Below, piece after piece: positions 1 to 7,063 of a DNA stretch of 45,518 bases. The notes beneath the pieces were generated by a model. That model was not told the DNA's origin. It did no database searches and worked only from the letters and a program-made list of their open reading frames with translations. The DNA is from Pseudomonas nitroreducens TX1 (GTDB lineage: Bacteria > Pseudomonadota > Gammaproteobacteria > Pseudomonadales > Pseudomonadaceae), in NCBI RefSeq assembly GCF_000313755.1, contig NZ_AMZB01000083.1:1-45518 (forward strand), given 5' to 3'. The position numbers were made by a program, and so were the translations under genes. How positions within the stretch are numbered: the first letter of the stretch is position 1; every line of letters starts with the position of its first letter.

Positions 1-291
1 GAACGGCTCCCTCTCCCTTCAGGGAGATGGAGCTGTCCTCTGCGGTGGTGATTACGTTGCTTTACTGAAGGCCCGGCGGCTTTACAGGATTCGTTGGCTG
101 GCAGGCGAACTCAGAAATTTCCAGGCACGCCGAACGGCTCCCTCTCCCTTCAGGGAGAGGGGGCTGTCCTCTGCGGTGGTGATTACGTTGCTTTACTGAA
201 GGCCCGGCGGCTTTACAGGATTCGTTGGCTGGCCGGCGAACTCGGAAATTTCCGGGCACGCCGAACGGCTCCCTCTCCCTTCAGGGAGAGG
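1..291. repeat. 131-bp tandem repeat containing a REP palindrome
   Basis: Two full 131-bp units begin at 1 and 132, and a third unit begins at 263 but keeps only its first ~29 bases. The two full units differ at about five positions. Each unit starts with a palindrome of the form CCCTCTCCCT-TCAGGGAGAGGG, which recurs elsewhere in the window as part of a dispersed repeat family. No convincing reading frame runs through it. The array may continue to the left of the window. Confidence 0.93.
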
Positions 292-478
292 GCGGGGGAG
301 AGGGCAGCCCCCGCACCACGTCTTCCGTGAAGCCTGTAGGGGCGAAATTGCCTGAAGCTCCCACCCCGATCGCTGCAAAATTTCGCATTCAGTTACAGGA
401 TGAAGTGGTTTTGGCCCGCAAGGCCAGTTACAAGCGCCCAAGAGGCCGAAACAATCGGCCCATCCCAGTTGGAGAATA
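292..478. other. Leader region of the symporter gene
   Basis: Non-coding stretch between the tandem repeat and the symporter start. It opens with a second G-rich arm of the REP (to about 306). I see no clear promoter hexamers. The only firm signal is the Shine-Dalgarno GGAG at 471-474. Confidence 0.5.
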
Positions 479-1375
479 ATGACAATGACCAACGATCCCT
501 TGCTGACGCTCTTCATGCCCATTGCCCTGGGCATCATCATGCTGGGCCTCGGCCTGTCCCTGACCGTCGCCGACTTCGCCCGCGTGGTGCGCTATCCCAA
601 GCCCGTGCTCATCGGCCTGGTCTGCCAGATCATCCTGCTGCCCCTGGCATGCTTCCTCATCACTGTGGGCTTTGCTCTCGAAGCCGCGCTGGCCGTGGGC
701 ATGATGCTGCTCGCCGCGTCCCCCGGCGGCACCACGGCGAACCTCTACAGCCACCTGGCCCACGGCGACGTGGCGCTGAACATCACGCTGACCGCGGTGA
801 ACTCGGTGATCGCCATCCTCACCATGCCGCTGATCGTCAATCTTTCGCTGCTGTACTTCATGAACGACGGCCAGACCATCCCGCTGCAATTCGGCAAGGT
901 GCTGCAGGTGTTCGTCATCGTGCTGGGCCCCGTGGCCATCGGCATGCTCGTGCGGCGGCTGCTGCCCAGCGTGGCGGCGGCGCTGCAGAAGCCGGTGAAG
1001 ATTCTCTCCGCGTTGCTGCTGGCGGTGATCATCGGCGTGGCCGTGACCAAGGACTGGCAGACCTTCCTGACCTATGCGCCCATCGTCGGCGCCGCGGCCC
1101 TGAGCTTCAACCTGCTCAGCCTCGCCGTCGGCTATTGCGTGCCGCGCCTGCTCAAGCTGTCGAAGCCGCAATCCATTGCCATCGGCATGGAGATCGGTAT
1201 CCACAACGGCACGCTTGCCATCGCACTGGCGCTCAGCCCCATGCTGCTGAACAACAGCACGATGGCCATTCCGGCGGCGATCTATGGCGTGCTGATGTTC
1301 TTCACTGCCGGCCTCTTCGGCTGGTGGGTCAGCCGGGGCGTGGGCAAGGCAGCGCCGGAGCGGGCGACTGCCTGA
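479..1375 (+). CDS. Bile acid:sodium symporter family transporter
   Basis: Inner-membrane carrier of the bile acid/sodium symporter (BASS/SBF) superfamily. The 298-residue protein is almost entirely hydrophobic, with about nine to ten membrane segments. It carries the small-residue stretch MMLLAASPGGTTANLYSHLA (about residues 72-91) and a later polar helix with EIGIHNGTLAIALA, both typical of the two sodium-binding crossover regions. Start chosen at 479 because GGAG at 471-474 lies just upstream; ATG at 485 is an alternative. Bacterial members move bile acids, pantothenate or other organic anions, and the substrate cannot be read from the sequence. The gene stands alone, between a repeat array and a strong inverted repeat that overlaps its stop codon. 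Confidence 0.88.
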   Translation: MTMTNDPLLTLFMPIALGIIMLGLGLSLTVADFARVVRYPKPVLIGLVCQIILLPLACFLITVGFALEAALAVGMMLLAASPGGTTANLYSHLAHGDVALNITLTAVNSVIAILTMPLIVNLSLLYFMNDGQTIPLQFGKVLQVFVIVLGPVAIGMLVRRLLPSVAAALQKPVKILSALLLAVIIGVAVTKDWQTFLTYAPIVGAAALSFNLLSLAVGYCVPRLLKLSKPQSIAIGMEIGIHNGTLAIALALSPMLLNNSTMAIPAAIYGVLMFFTAGLFGWWVSRGVGKAAPERATA

Positions 1376-1419
1376 CTGATCGTGCGCTCCCTTCCTGCAA
1401 AAGGGAGCGCACGATCAGT
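1375..1419. terminator. Perfect 19-bp inverted repeat behind the symporter gene
   Basis: Arms 1375-1393 and 1401-1419 are perfect reverse complements around a 7-nt loop. The left arm begins with the last base of the symporter stop codon. There is no immediate T-run on the plus strand (the next bases are GCTCTTAAAAGG), so it may act as a terminator, an RNA-stabilising hairpin or a protein site. Confidence 0.75.
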
Positions 1420-1425
1420 GCTCTT

Positions 1426-1480
1426 AAAAGGATTTTTCCTACACGGTGATAGGGACATTACGGCAGGGCTATTTCCTACG
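1426..1480 (+). promoter_or_regulatory. Two RcsB-box-like elements upstream of the pilin gene
   Basis: AAAAGGATTTTTCCTAC (1426-1442) and CAGGGCTATTTCCTAC (1464-1479) share the pattern RGG-N-T-W-W-TTCCTAC with TTGGGATAATTCCTAC upstream of the usher gene (3041-3056). The pattern is a partial palindrome (AGG...CCT) and resembles the RcsB box and other NarL/FixJ-type response-regulator sites. Which regulator binds is an inference. Confidence 0.45.
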
Positions 1481-1554
1481 TGAGAACAGAATTTGGCTAT
1501 CTCCTCCATCAATGACGGTGGTTGGGAGCCAGTTCACTCATGTAGGAAACTCCG

Positions 1555-2094
1555 ATGAAAAAGTCCCTGATCTCCCTCTCCACTCTGCTCGCTCTTGCCG
1601 CTTCGGCGATGCAGGCCCAGGCATCCGACGGCACCATCACCTTCAACGGCAAGGTCCAGGACGTCACCTGCACCATCCAGATCAACGGTGCAGGTACCGG
1701 CGACGGCACCGTCACCCTGCCGACCGTCTCGAAGTCGTCCCTGGCGGGTGTCGGCACTACCGGGGGTGATACCCACTTCACGATCGACCTGTCCGGCTGC
1801 AGCGGCAGCGACGTCAGCGGCAACCCTGGTGTCGCCGTGTTCTTCGAACCGGGCGCCAACGTCAACGCCCAGGGGCGCCTGACAAACACCGGCAGCGGCG
1901 CTCAGGAAGTCGACCTGGCTATCTTCCGCAACGGCTCCCCCTTGCAGTTGGGGGCCGCACCGGCCACGGCCTTCACCAATATCACCGGAACCGGCGTCAC
2001 CATTCCCTTCACCGTGAAGTACTACTCCAACTCGGCCACGCCGAGCGCGGGCGAAGTGAGGTCCAGCGTGACCTACTCCATTGTTTATCCGTAA
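1555..2094 (+). CDS. Type 1 fimbrial major subunit (pilin)
   Basis: Structural subunit of a chaperone-usher fimbria, exported and polymerised on the cell surface. The 179-residue protein has a signal peptide (residues 1-23, ending AQA) followed by a short N-terminal extension of the kind used for donor-strand exchange. It has the canonical disulphide cysteines C39 (in DVTCTI) and C82 (in LSGCSG) and a C-terminal beta strand ending YSIVYP with the expected penultimate tyrosine. The length is usual for fimbrial major subunits (PF00419-type). RBS AGGA at 1544-1547 with 7-nt spacing supports the start. It is the first gene of the fimbrial operon and is followed by a stem-loop at 2121-2145 that could favour high pilin levels. 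Confidence 0.93.
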   Translation: MKKSLISLSTLLALAASAMQAQASDGTITFNGKVQDVTCTIQINGAGTGDGTVTLPTVSKSSLAGVGTTGGDTHFTIDLSGCSGSDVSGNPGVAVFFEPGANVNAQGRLTNTGSGAQEVDLAIFRNGSPLQLGAAPATAFTNITGTGVTIPFTVKYYSNSATPSAGEVRSSVTYSIVYP

Positions 2095-2120
2095 TCCGGA
2101 CGCGCCACCGGCAATGGCAA

Positions 2121-2145
2121 GCGAGGGCTGGCGATCAGCTCTCGC
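2121..2145 (+). promoter_or_regulatory. Intercistronic stem-loop between pilin and chaperone genes
   Basis: Arms GCGAGGGCTG (2121-2130) and CAGCTCTCGC (2136-2145) pair over 10 positions, one a G-T pair, around GCGAT. No T-run follows. A hairpin here could stabilise pilin mRNA or attenuate downstream transcription, as known for other fimbrial operons. The function is inferred. Confidence 0.55.
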
Positions 2146-2181
2146 GGGCGGCGGCTCATCTACTTCAATGACGAGGTCTCC

Positions 2182-2904
2182 ATGAAGCGCGCTTTTCTTG
2201 GCTTGGGGTTGTTGCTGTCGGCCTGTCTGGTGATCGGTCAGGCTCAGGCCTCTATCGTGATCACCGGTACTCGTGTGGTCTACGACGCGGCCCAGCGGGA
2301 AGTGACGGTCAAGCTCAATAATGACGGACAGTCACCGATGCTGGTGCAGTCCTGGATCGACGAAGGCAACCTCCAGGCAACGCCCGATACCTCCACGGCA
2401 CCCTTCGTGCTTACCCCGCCCATCGCCCGGATAGACCCGAACAAGGGCCAGGCGCTGCGGGTTCGTTTCACCGGGCAGAAGGCCCTGCCGCAGGACAAGG
2501 AGTCGCTGTTCTGGCTGAATGTGCTGGAGGTCCCGCCGTCCTCGGCGCAAGGACAGAATCGTTTGAAGATCGCCTTCCGCAGCCGCGTGAAGTTCTTCTA
2601 TCGCCCCGCCAATTTGCCCGGCAATCCCGCGGCGGCCGCCGAGCAGTTGCAATGGCGCGTGCTGCGCAATGGTTCGGAATGGGCGCTGGAATGTCGCAAT
2701 GACAGTCCCTACTACGTCACCCTGGGCAAAGTCAGCGTGAACGGCATCAGCCCGACGCTCGACATCAATTCCTCCATGCTGGCGCCTGGCGAACGCAAGA
2801 TGATTCCACTCAAGGGCGCTCCCGTCACGACGGGCAAGGTTGACTACACGAGCATCTCCGACCTGGGCGCCGTGCTCGAGTATTCCCAGCCCCTGAAACC
2901 CTGA
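2182..2904 (+). CDS. Periplasmic fimbrial chaperone, PapD family
   Basis: Periplasmic two-domain immunoglobulin-like chaperone that folds fimbrial subunits by donor-strand complementation and hands them to the usher. The 240-residue product has a signal peptide (1-23, ending AQA). The subunit-anchoring residues are in place: R31 (position 8 of the mature protein, in TGTRVVY) and K137 in the G1 strand (SRVKFFYRP). The family signature ESLFWLNVLEVPP is present at 107-119. RBS GAGG at 2173-2176. It lies 87 nt after the pilin gene. A 460-nt gap separates it from the usher gene, which is unusually long inside such an operon. Confidence 0.95.
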   Translation: MKRAFLGLGLLLSACLVIGQAQASIVITGTRVVYDAAQREVTVKLNNDGQSPMLVQSWIDEGNLQATPDTSTAPFVLTPPIARIDPNKGQALRVRFTGQKALPQDKESLFWLNVLEVPPSSAQGQNRLKIAFRSRVKFFYRPANLPGNPAAAAEQLQWRVLRNGSEWALECRNDSPYYVTLGKVSVNGISPTLDINSSMLAPGERKMIPLKGAPVTTGKVDYTSISDLGAVLEYSQPLKP

Positions 2905-3364
2905 TCGCTCGGTCCCGGGCCGCCCAGCGTGGTCGACGGCGGACCCTCGCTCGGTTGCCCCGCGGTCAAGGCAAGTGGCCCAGACGGGCAATCGGGCACA
3001 TCGCTTCTTCTCGTTGTCCAGATCGATAGCTCGCTATCTGTTGGGATAATTCCTACAAGCATGTCGGTTTTATACGGTAGGGCAATTCCGGTGCGGGACG
3101 GAAACTCGTTCCATCGCCTCCGCACCGGCACCCCGGCGCAGAGCACCACTACCGCAGGTCTCAGCCCATGAAAACGCCGCTGAAAGTCGTTCCAGGACAG
3201 CCGCCACCGCGTCGCAGGTTTCGGATCGACGCACACCTGATCCGGTAGCTCTGCCGCTACCGGCGCTATCCACCCGACCTCTTCTAACACCCGCACCGCG
3301 CCGGGAGGGGATCGGCATGCTCGCACCCCCGGGGCGGTCCGCAGGACACTGGCGAGGTTCAGCC
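2905..3364 (+). other. 460-nt gap between chaperone and usher genes
   Basis: No convincing gene: the open frames here lack family signals and have poor start sites. It holds an RcsB-box-like element at 3041-3056 and a short inverted repeat GATAGC-TC-GCTATC at 3025-3038 immediately before it. It may be an internal promoter region for the usher and adhesin genes, or the scar of a lost gene. Confidence 0.5.
3041..3056 (+). promoter_or_regulatory. RcsB-box-like element upstream of the usher gene
   Basis: TTGGGATAATTCCTAC matches the two elements upstream of the pilin gene, sharing GG-N-T-W-W-TTCCTAC. Finding it before both ends of a split operon suggests the same regulator controls both parts. 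Binding is an inference. Confidence 0.4.
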
Positions 3365-5908
3365 ATGAACAGCACCTTCCGCTATCCGTTGCAGGAACGC
3401 CTGGCGTTCTCGCTCAAACCCCTGGCACTGGCTGTCTGCCTGCTGGGTGGTCTGTACAGCGGCGTTGTGCTGGCGGAGCCGGATGAAAGTGCGGTGACCA
3501 CCTTCGAGAGCGACATGTTGTGGGGGCAGGGCGCGCGTTCCATGAACCTGTCGCGCTTTCGCCAGAGCAACCAGATCGAGCCCGGTACCTACAACCTCGA
3601 TGTGCAGCTCAATGGCACGGCGCTGGGTCCGCAGGACATCCGCTTCGTCGCCGGTGAGCGGCCCAGCCATGCCAAGGCGTGCTTCTCGCCTCTGCAACTG
3701 GAGCAGTTCGGCGTGAAGCTCGACCAACTGCCGCCGGACAAGCTCAGCGCTGATTGTCTTGATCCAACGGCCCTCATCGAAGGCGCCAGCGCAGTCGTCG
3801 ACGTGGGCGAGCAGCGCCTGAACCTGAGCATTCCCCAGGCCATGCTGCGGCGCAATCCGCGTGGCTACGTCAGCCCCGAGCGCTGGGACCGCGGCGTCAA
3901 CGCCGGCTTCCTCGACTACAACCTCAGCGGCTACCAGAGCAACAGCCAGGGTCGCGATCAGCAGAGCGCCTATGCCAGCCTCATTGGCGGGCTGAACCTG
4001 GGCGACTGGCGCCTGCGCCAGCGCTCGTCGCTCAACTGGGGGCAGGACGGCAAGTCCCTGGAGAACCTCGCCACCTTCGCCCAGCGCGATGTCGACTCGC
4101 TCCGCTCTCAACTGACCCTCGGCGATGCCTATACCGATGGCGACCTGTTCGACTCGGTTCCCCTGCGCGGGGTCCGCCTGAACAGCGACGAGCGCATGCT
4201 GCCCGACTCCCAGCGTGGCTATGCGCCGATCGTTCGCGGTATCGCCGCCACCAATGCCCGCGTCACCATCCGCCAGAACGGCTACATCATCCACGAGGAA
4301 ACCGTTGCCCCAGGGGCCTTCGAGATCCGCGATCTCAACCCCACCAGCGACAACGGTGACCTGGATGTGACGGTGACCGAAGCCGGCGGCCAGGAAAACC
4401 ATTTCACCGTGCCATTCTCCTCGGTGGCTCGTTCCCTGCGCCCCGGCGTCTCGCGCTACACCGCAAGCGTCGGCCAGGTGCGGGACCTCACCTATGGCTA
4501 CAGCCCCTACGTCGCCCAGGCCACCTACCAGCGCGGGATTACCAACAGCATCACCGCCTACACTGGCAGTTCGATCTCCGATGGCTACACCTCCGCGCTC
4601 CTGGGAGGCGTGCTCACCACCGAGTACGGCGCCTTCGGCGCGGACCTGACCCAGGCCAGCACAGACCTGGAGGGACAGCAGTACAGCGGCCGCTCGTTGC
4701 GCATCAGCTACAACAAGATCCTGCAGAGCACCGGCACGCACTTCACCGTCGCGGCCTATCGGTATTCCACCGATGGCTATTTCGGTCTCAACGATGCCCT
4801 GAACGCTCGTGACCAGATCCGCGAGTACGGCGACGAAAAGGGTGGTGCCGATGCTGTCCGCCGCGCCCGCAGCCGCAGCGAAATCAACATCAGCCAGAAC
4901 ATCGGGAGTGGCTACCTGTTCGCCAGTGGGTCGGTCCAGAACTACTGGAACGACGAAGGCTTCGATACCCAGTACCAGGCCGGTTACAACCACCACTGGA
5001 GCTGGGGCAGCACCTCGGTCAGCGCCTCGCGCACCCAGGATGCCTTCGGAGCCTCGGACAGCCAGGTCCTGCTCAGCGTCTCGCTGCCCATCGGCAAGAC
5101 CGGCAGCAACCGCCCGTATCTCACCAGCAGCGTCAGCCGCAGCAGCAGTGGTGCGAGCAACCTGCAGAGCACCCTGAGCGGCACCGCCGGGAAGGAAGGC
5201 CAGATCAACTACGGCGTCACCAGCGCCTATGACCGCCCGGCCGCTGGCCAGAGCGCCGCCAGCCTCAGCGGCAATGCCCAGTACCGCAGCTCTTTTGGCA
5301 CGGTGAGCGGATCGGTGAGCCAGGGCAGCGATTACCGCCAGGCCTCCGCAGGCGTTGCAGGGTCCGTGGTCGCCCACCCCAACGGTGTCACTTTCGGCCA
5401 GTCCCTGGGTGACAGCATCGCCATCATCGATGCCCCCGGCGCAGCCGGCGCCCAGGTCGGCAATGCGAACAACCTCACGCTCGATGGCCGTGGGCAGGCC
5501 GTCGTGCCTTACCTCACGCCCTACCGTATCAACACCCTGGAACTGGACCCCAAAGGGCTATCCGATGACATCGAGCTGAAAAGCACCGCACAGGATGTAG
5601 TGCCTCGTAGCGGGGCGGTGGTCATGGTCCCGTTCGAAGCCGTGAGTGGTCGCGCGCTAATCATCCAGAGCCGCAAGGCCGATGGCAGCCCATTGCCCTT
5701 CGGTGCCAGGGTGCTGGATGAGAAGGGCGCCGAAGTTGGTGTGGTGGGGCAGGGCGGAAAGGTCTTTGTCCGAGTCGAGAAGGACCACGGCAAGCTCAAG
5801 GTCACCGATGACCCATTCAGCTGTGAGATTGACTATCAGCGCCCAAGGGATGGGGCCGCCCGTTCCCAGGCATTTCTCGAATCCCAGCAGGCCCCCTGCG
5901 TCCACTGA
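3365..5908 (+). CDS. Outer-membrane fimbrial usher, FimD/PapC family
   Basis: Outer-membrane usher through which chaperone-subunit complexes are assembled and exported. The product is 847 residues, normal for the family. A signal peptide ends near residue 37 (GVVLA-EPDES). The N-terminal domain opens with FESDMLWGQG and NLDVQLNG, typical of the chaperone-binding part. A 24-strand barrel with plug follows, including the conserved AFEIRDLNPTSDNGDLDVTV segment. The C-terminal domain carries the usual two cysteines (DPFSCEID and QAPCVH). Start placed at 3365 because GAGG at 3354-3357 precedes it and the signal peptide begins there; an in-frame ATG at 3317 would add residues before the signal. The adhesin gene follows after 48 nt. 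Confidence 0.95.
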   Translation: MNSTFRYPLQERLAFSLKPLALAVCLLGGLYSGVVLAEPDESAVTTFESDMLWGQGARSMNLSRFRQSNQIEPGTYNLDVQLNGTALGPQDIRFVAGERPSHAKACFSPLQLEQFGVKLDQLPPDKLSADCLDPTALIEGASAVVDVGEQRLNLSIPQAMLRRNPRGYVSPERWDRGVNAGFLDYNLSGYQSNSQGRDQQSAYASLIGGLNLGDWRLRQRSSLNWGQDGKSLENLATFAQRDVDSLRSQLTLGDAYTDGDLFDSVPLRGVRLNSDERMLPDSQRGYAPIVRGIAATNARVTIRQNGYIIHEETVAPGAFEIRDLNPTSDNGDLDVTVTEAGGQENHFTVPFSSVARSLRPGVSRYTASVGQVRDLTYGYSPYVAQATYQRGITNSITAYTGSSISDGYTSALLGGVLTTEYGAFGADLTQASTDLEGQQYSGRSLRISYNKILQSTGTHFTVAAYRYSTDGYFGLNDALNARDQIREYGDEKGGADAVRRARSRSEINISQNIGSGYLFASGSVQNYWNDEGFDTQYQAGYNHHWSWGSTSVSASRTQDAFGASDSQVLLSVSLPIGKTGSNRPYLTSSVSRSSSGASNLQSTLSGTAGKEGQINYGVTSAYDRPAAGQSAASLSGNAQYRSSFGTVSGSVSQGSDYRQASAGVAGSVVAHPNGVTFGQSLGDSIAIIDAPGAAGAQVGNANNLTLDGRGQAVVPYLTPYRINTLELDPKGLSDDIELKSTAQDVVPRSGAVVMVPFEAVSGRALIIQSRKADGSPLPFGARVLDEKGAEVGVVGQGGKVFVRVEKDHGKLKVTDDPFSCEIDYQRPRDGAARSQAFLESQQAPCVH

Positions 5909-5956
5909 GCGATGAAGCCCGGCGACGCCCTTACCTGACGACGAGGCAGCACAGGC

Positions 5957-6949
5957 ATGAAACCGATCCACATACTCGCTACCTGCATCTTGAGCTTCTG
6001 CCTATCCATCGCAGCGCTCCCTGCATTCGCACGCTACTCAGACTGCACAGCCCCCCTCCCGATGACGCTTTCGACGCCGAATGTCGGTGTGCTGTCATCC
6101 CTGCCGGTTGGGCAAACCATTCCGGGAACCCGCACGAGCTTCTCCCTCCAAGTGAGCTGTAATTTCACCTTCGCCCCTACGGATGGCTGGTACCTGTTCG
6201 CCAATGGACAGGCCTTCAGTACAACGCCGTATGCCAATGTCTACACCTACCCGGGCCTGGCTGCTTCCGGACTCGGTTTGCGCGTGCTGGGTGCATCGGG
6301 TACCGCCTTGACCCTGGAGTCGTCGAGCGTGGGGTTCAGGCTGAAGACGGCGACCGGCAACGATGCTCTCAGTGGAGCCTTCGAGCTGGTCAAGCTCAGT
6401 AACACCATCAGCACGGTGGCGCAGAGCACCCAGTGGTGGTTCCACGTTCCGAACCAGCAGTGGGCCAACCAGACCGATGTCAAAAGTACGCTGACCTACA
6501 ATTACACTGTCTCCCGCCCCAGCATTCCCACCTGCTCGGTGGATACGCCCAGTCTCGAGGTCACCTTGCCCAACGTGGGGAAACAGACTTTTCGCGCGAT
6601 GGGTGCAACTGCAGGGGCGCAGGCGTTCAACCTGGGTCTTCACTGTGAGGCGAACGTTCGGGCCCAGCTTTCCTTCAGTGATATGAGCAATCCGGGTAAC
6701 GCCGGCAACAGCCTGAGGCTCGCCACCGCCTCCACTGCGGCGGGACTGGGCGTTCAGTTGCTCAGCCAGGGGAGCGTTGTGCAGTACACCCCGGCCGGCG
6801 GCTCGACGGGCACCGTGCTGAGCATACTCACCAACTCGACCGCGCAGGCAGTCGTCATTCCGCTGATAGCAAGGTATGTGCAGGTGAACGATTCGGTCGC
6901 GCCGGGCACGGTGATTGCCAACGCTGCCTATACCCTGACGTACCTGTGA
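5957..6949 (+). CDS. Two-domain fimbrial tip adhesin
   Basis: Probable tip adhesin of the fimbria. The 330-residue protein has a signal peptide (1-25, ending AFA) and then a lectin-like N-terminal domain with one cysteine pair (C30, C68). A linker near 185-192 leads to a C-terminal pilin domain with the second pair (C193, C230), ending in a beta strand (AAYTLTYL). This FimH-like arrangement and its place as the last gene behind the usher indicate a receptor-binding subunit. The ligand cannot be told from sequence. The receptor domain matches no adhesin I can name. The pilin domain, not the N-terminal one, supports the family call. Confidence 0.85.
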   Translation: MKPIHILATCILSFCLSIAALPAFARYSDCTAPLPMTLSTPNVGVLSSLPVGQTIPGTRTSFSLQVSCNFTFAPTDGWYLFANGQAFSTTPYANVYTYPGLAASGLGLRVLGASGTALTLESSSVGFRLKTATGNDALSGAFELVKLSNTISTVAQSTQWWFHVPNQQWANQTDVKSTLTYNYTVSRPSIPTCSVDTPSLEVTLPNVGKQTFRAMGATAGAQAFNLGLHCEANVRAQLSFSDMSNPGNAGNSLRLATASTAAGLGVQLLSQGSVVQYTPAGGSTGTVLSILTNSTAQAVVIPLIARYVQVNDSVAPGTVIANAAYTLTYL

Positions 6950-7063
6950 GCACGATCCGCTTCCGATCCGGGATAGGCCGCCAGTGCAATATTCCCGAAT
7001 CGGCTGGCGCAGGTGCGCGTTGGAAAGTGGCCGGGGCGATTCCTACCGGCTGCGATGGCTTGC

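Noticed and set aside
1-291. Possible CRISPR array
   Set aside because: The repeat unit is 131 bp with near-identical sequence throughout; there are no short repeats with variable spacers and no cas genes.
1540-1550. Fourth RcsB-box-like site (TGTAGGAAAC)
   Set aside because: Its AGGA is the ribosome-binding site of the pilin gene and only half of the pattern is present.
3359-5377. Long open frame (672 codons) antisense to the usher gene
   Set aside because: High-GC codon bias of the usher keeps the opposite strand open; composition is low-complexity Ala/Gly/Val-rich and there is no family signal.
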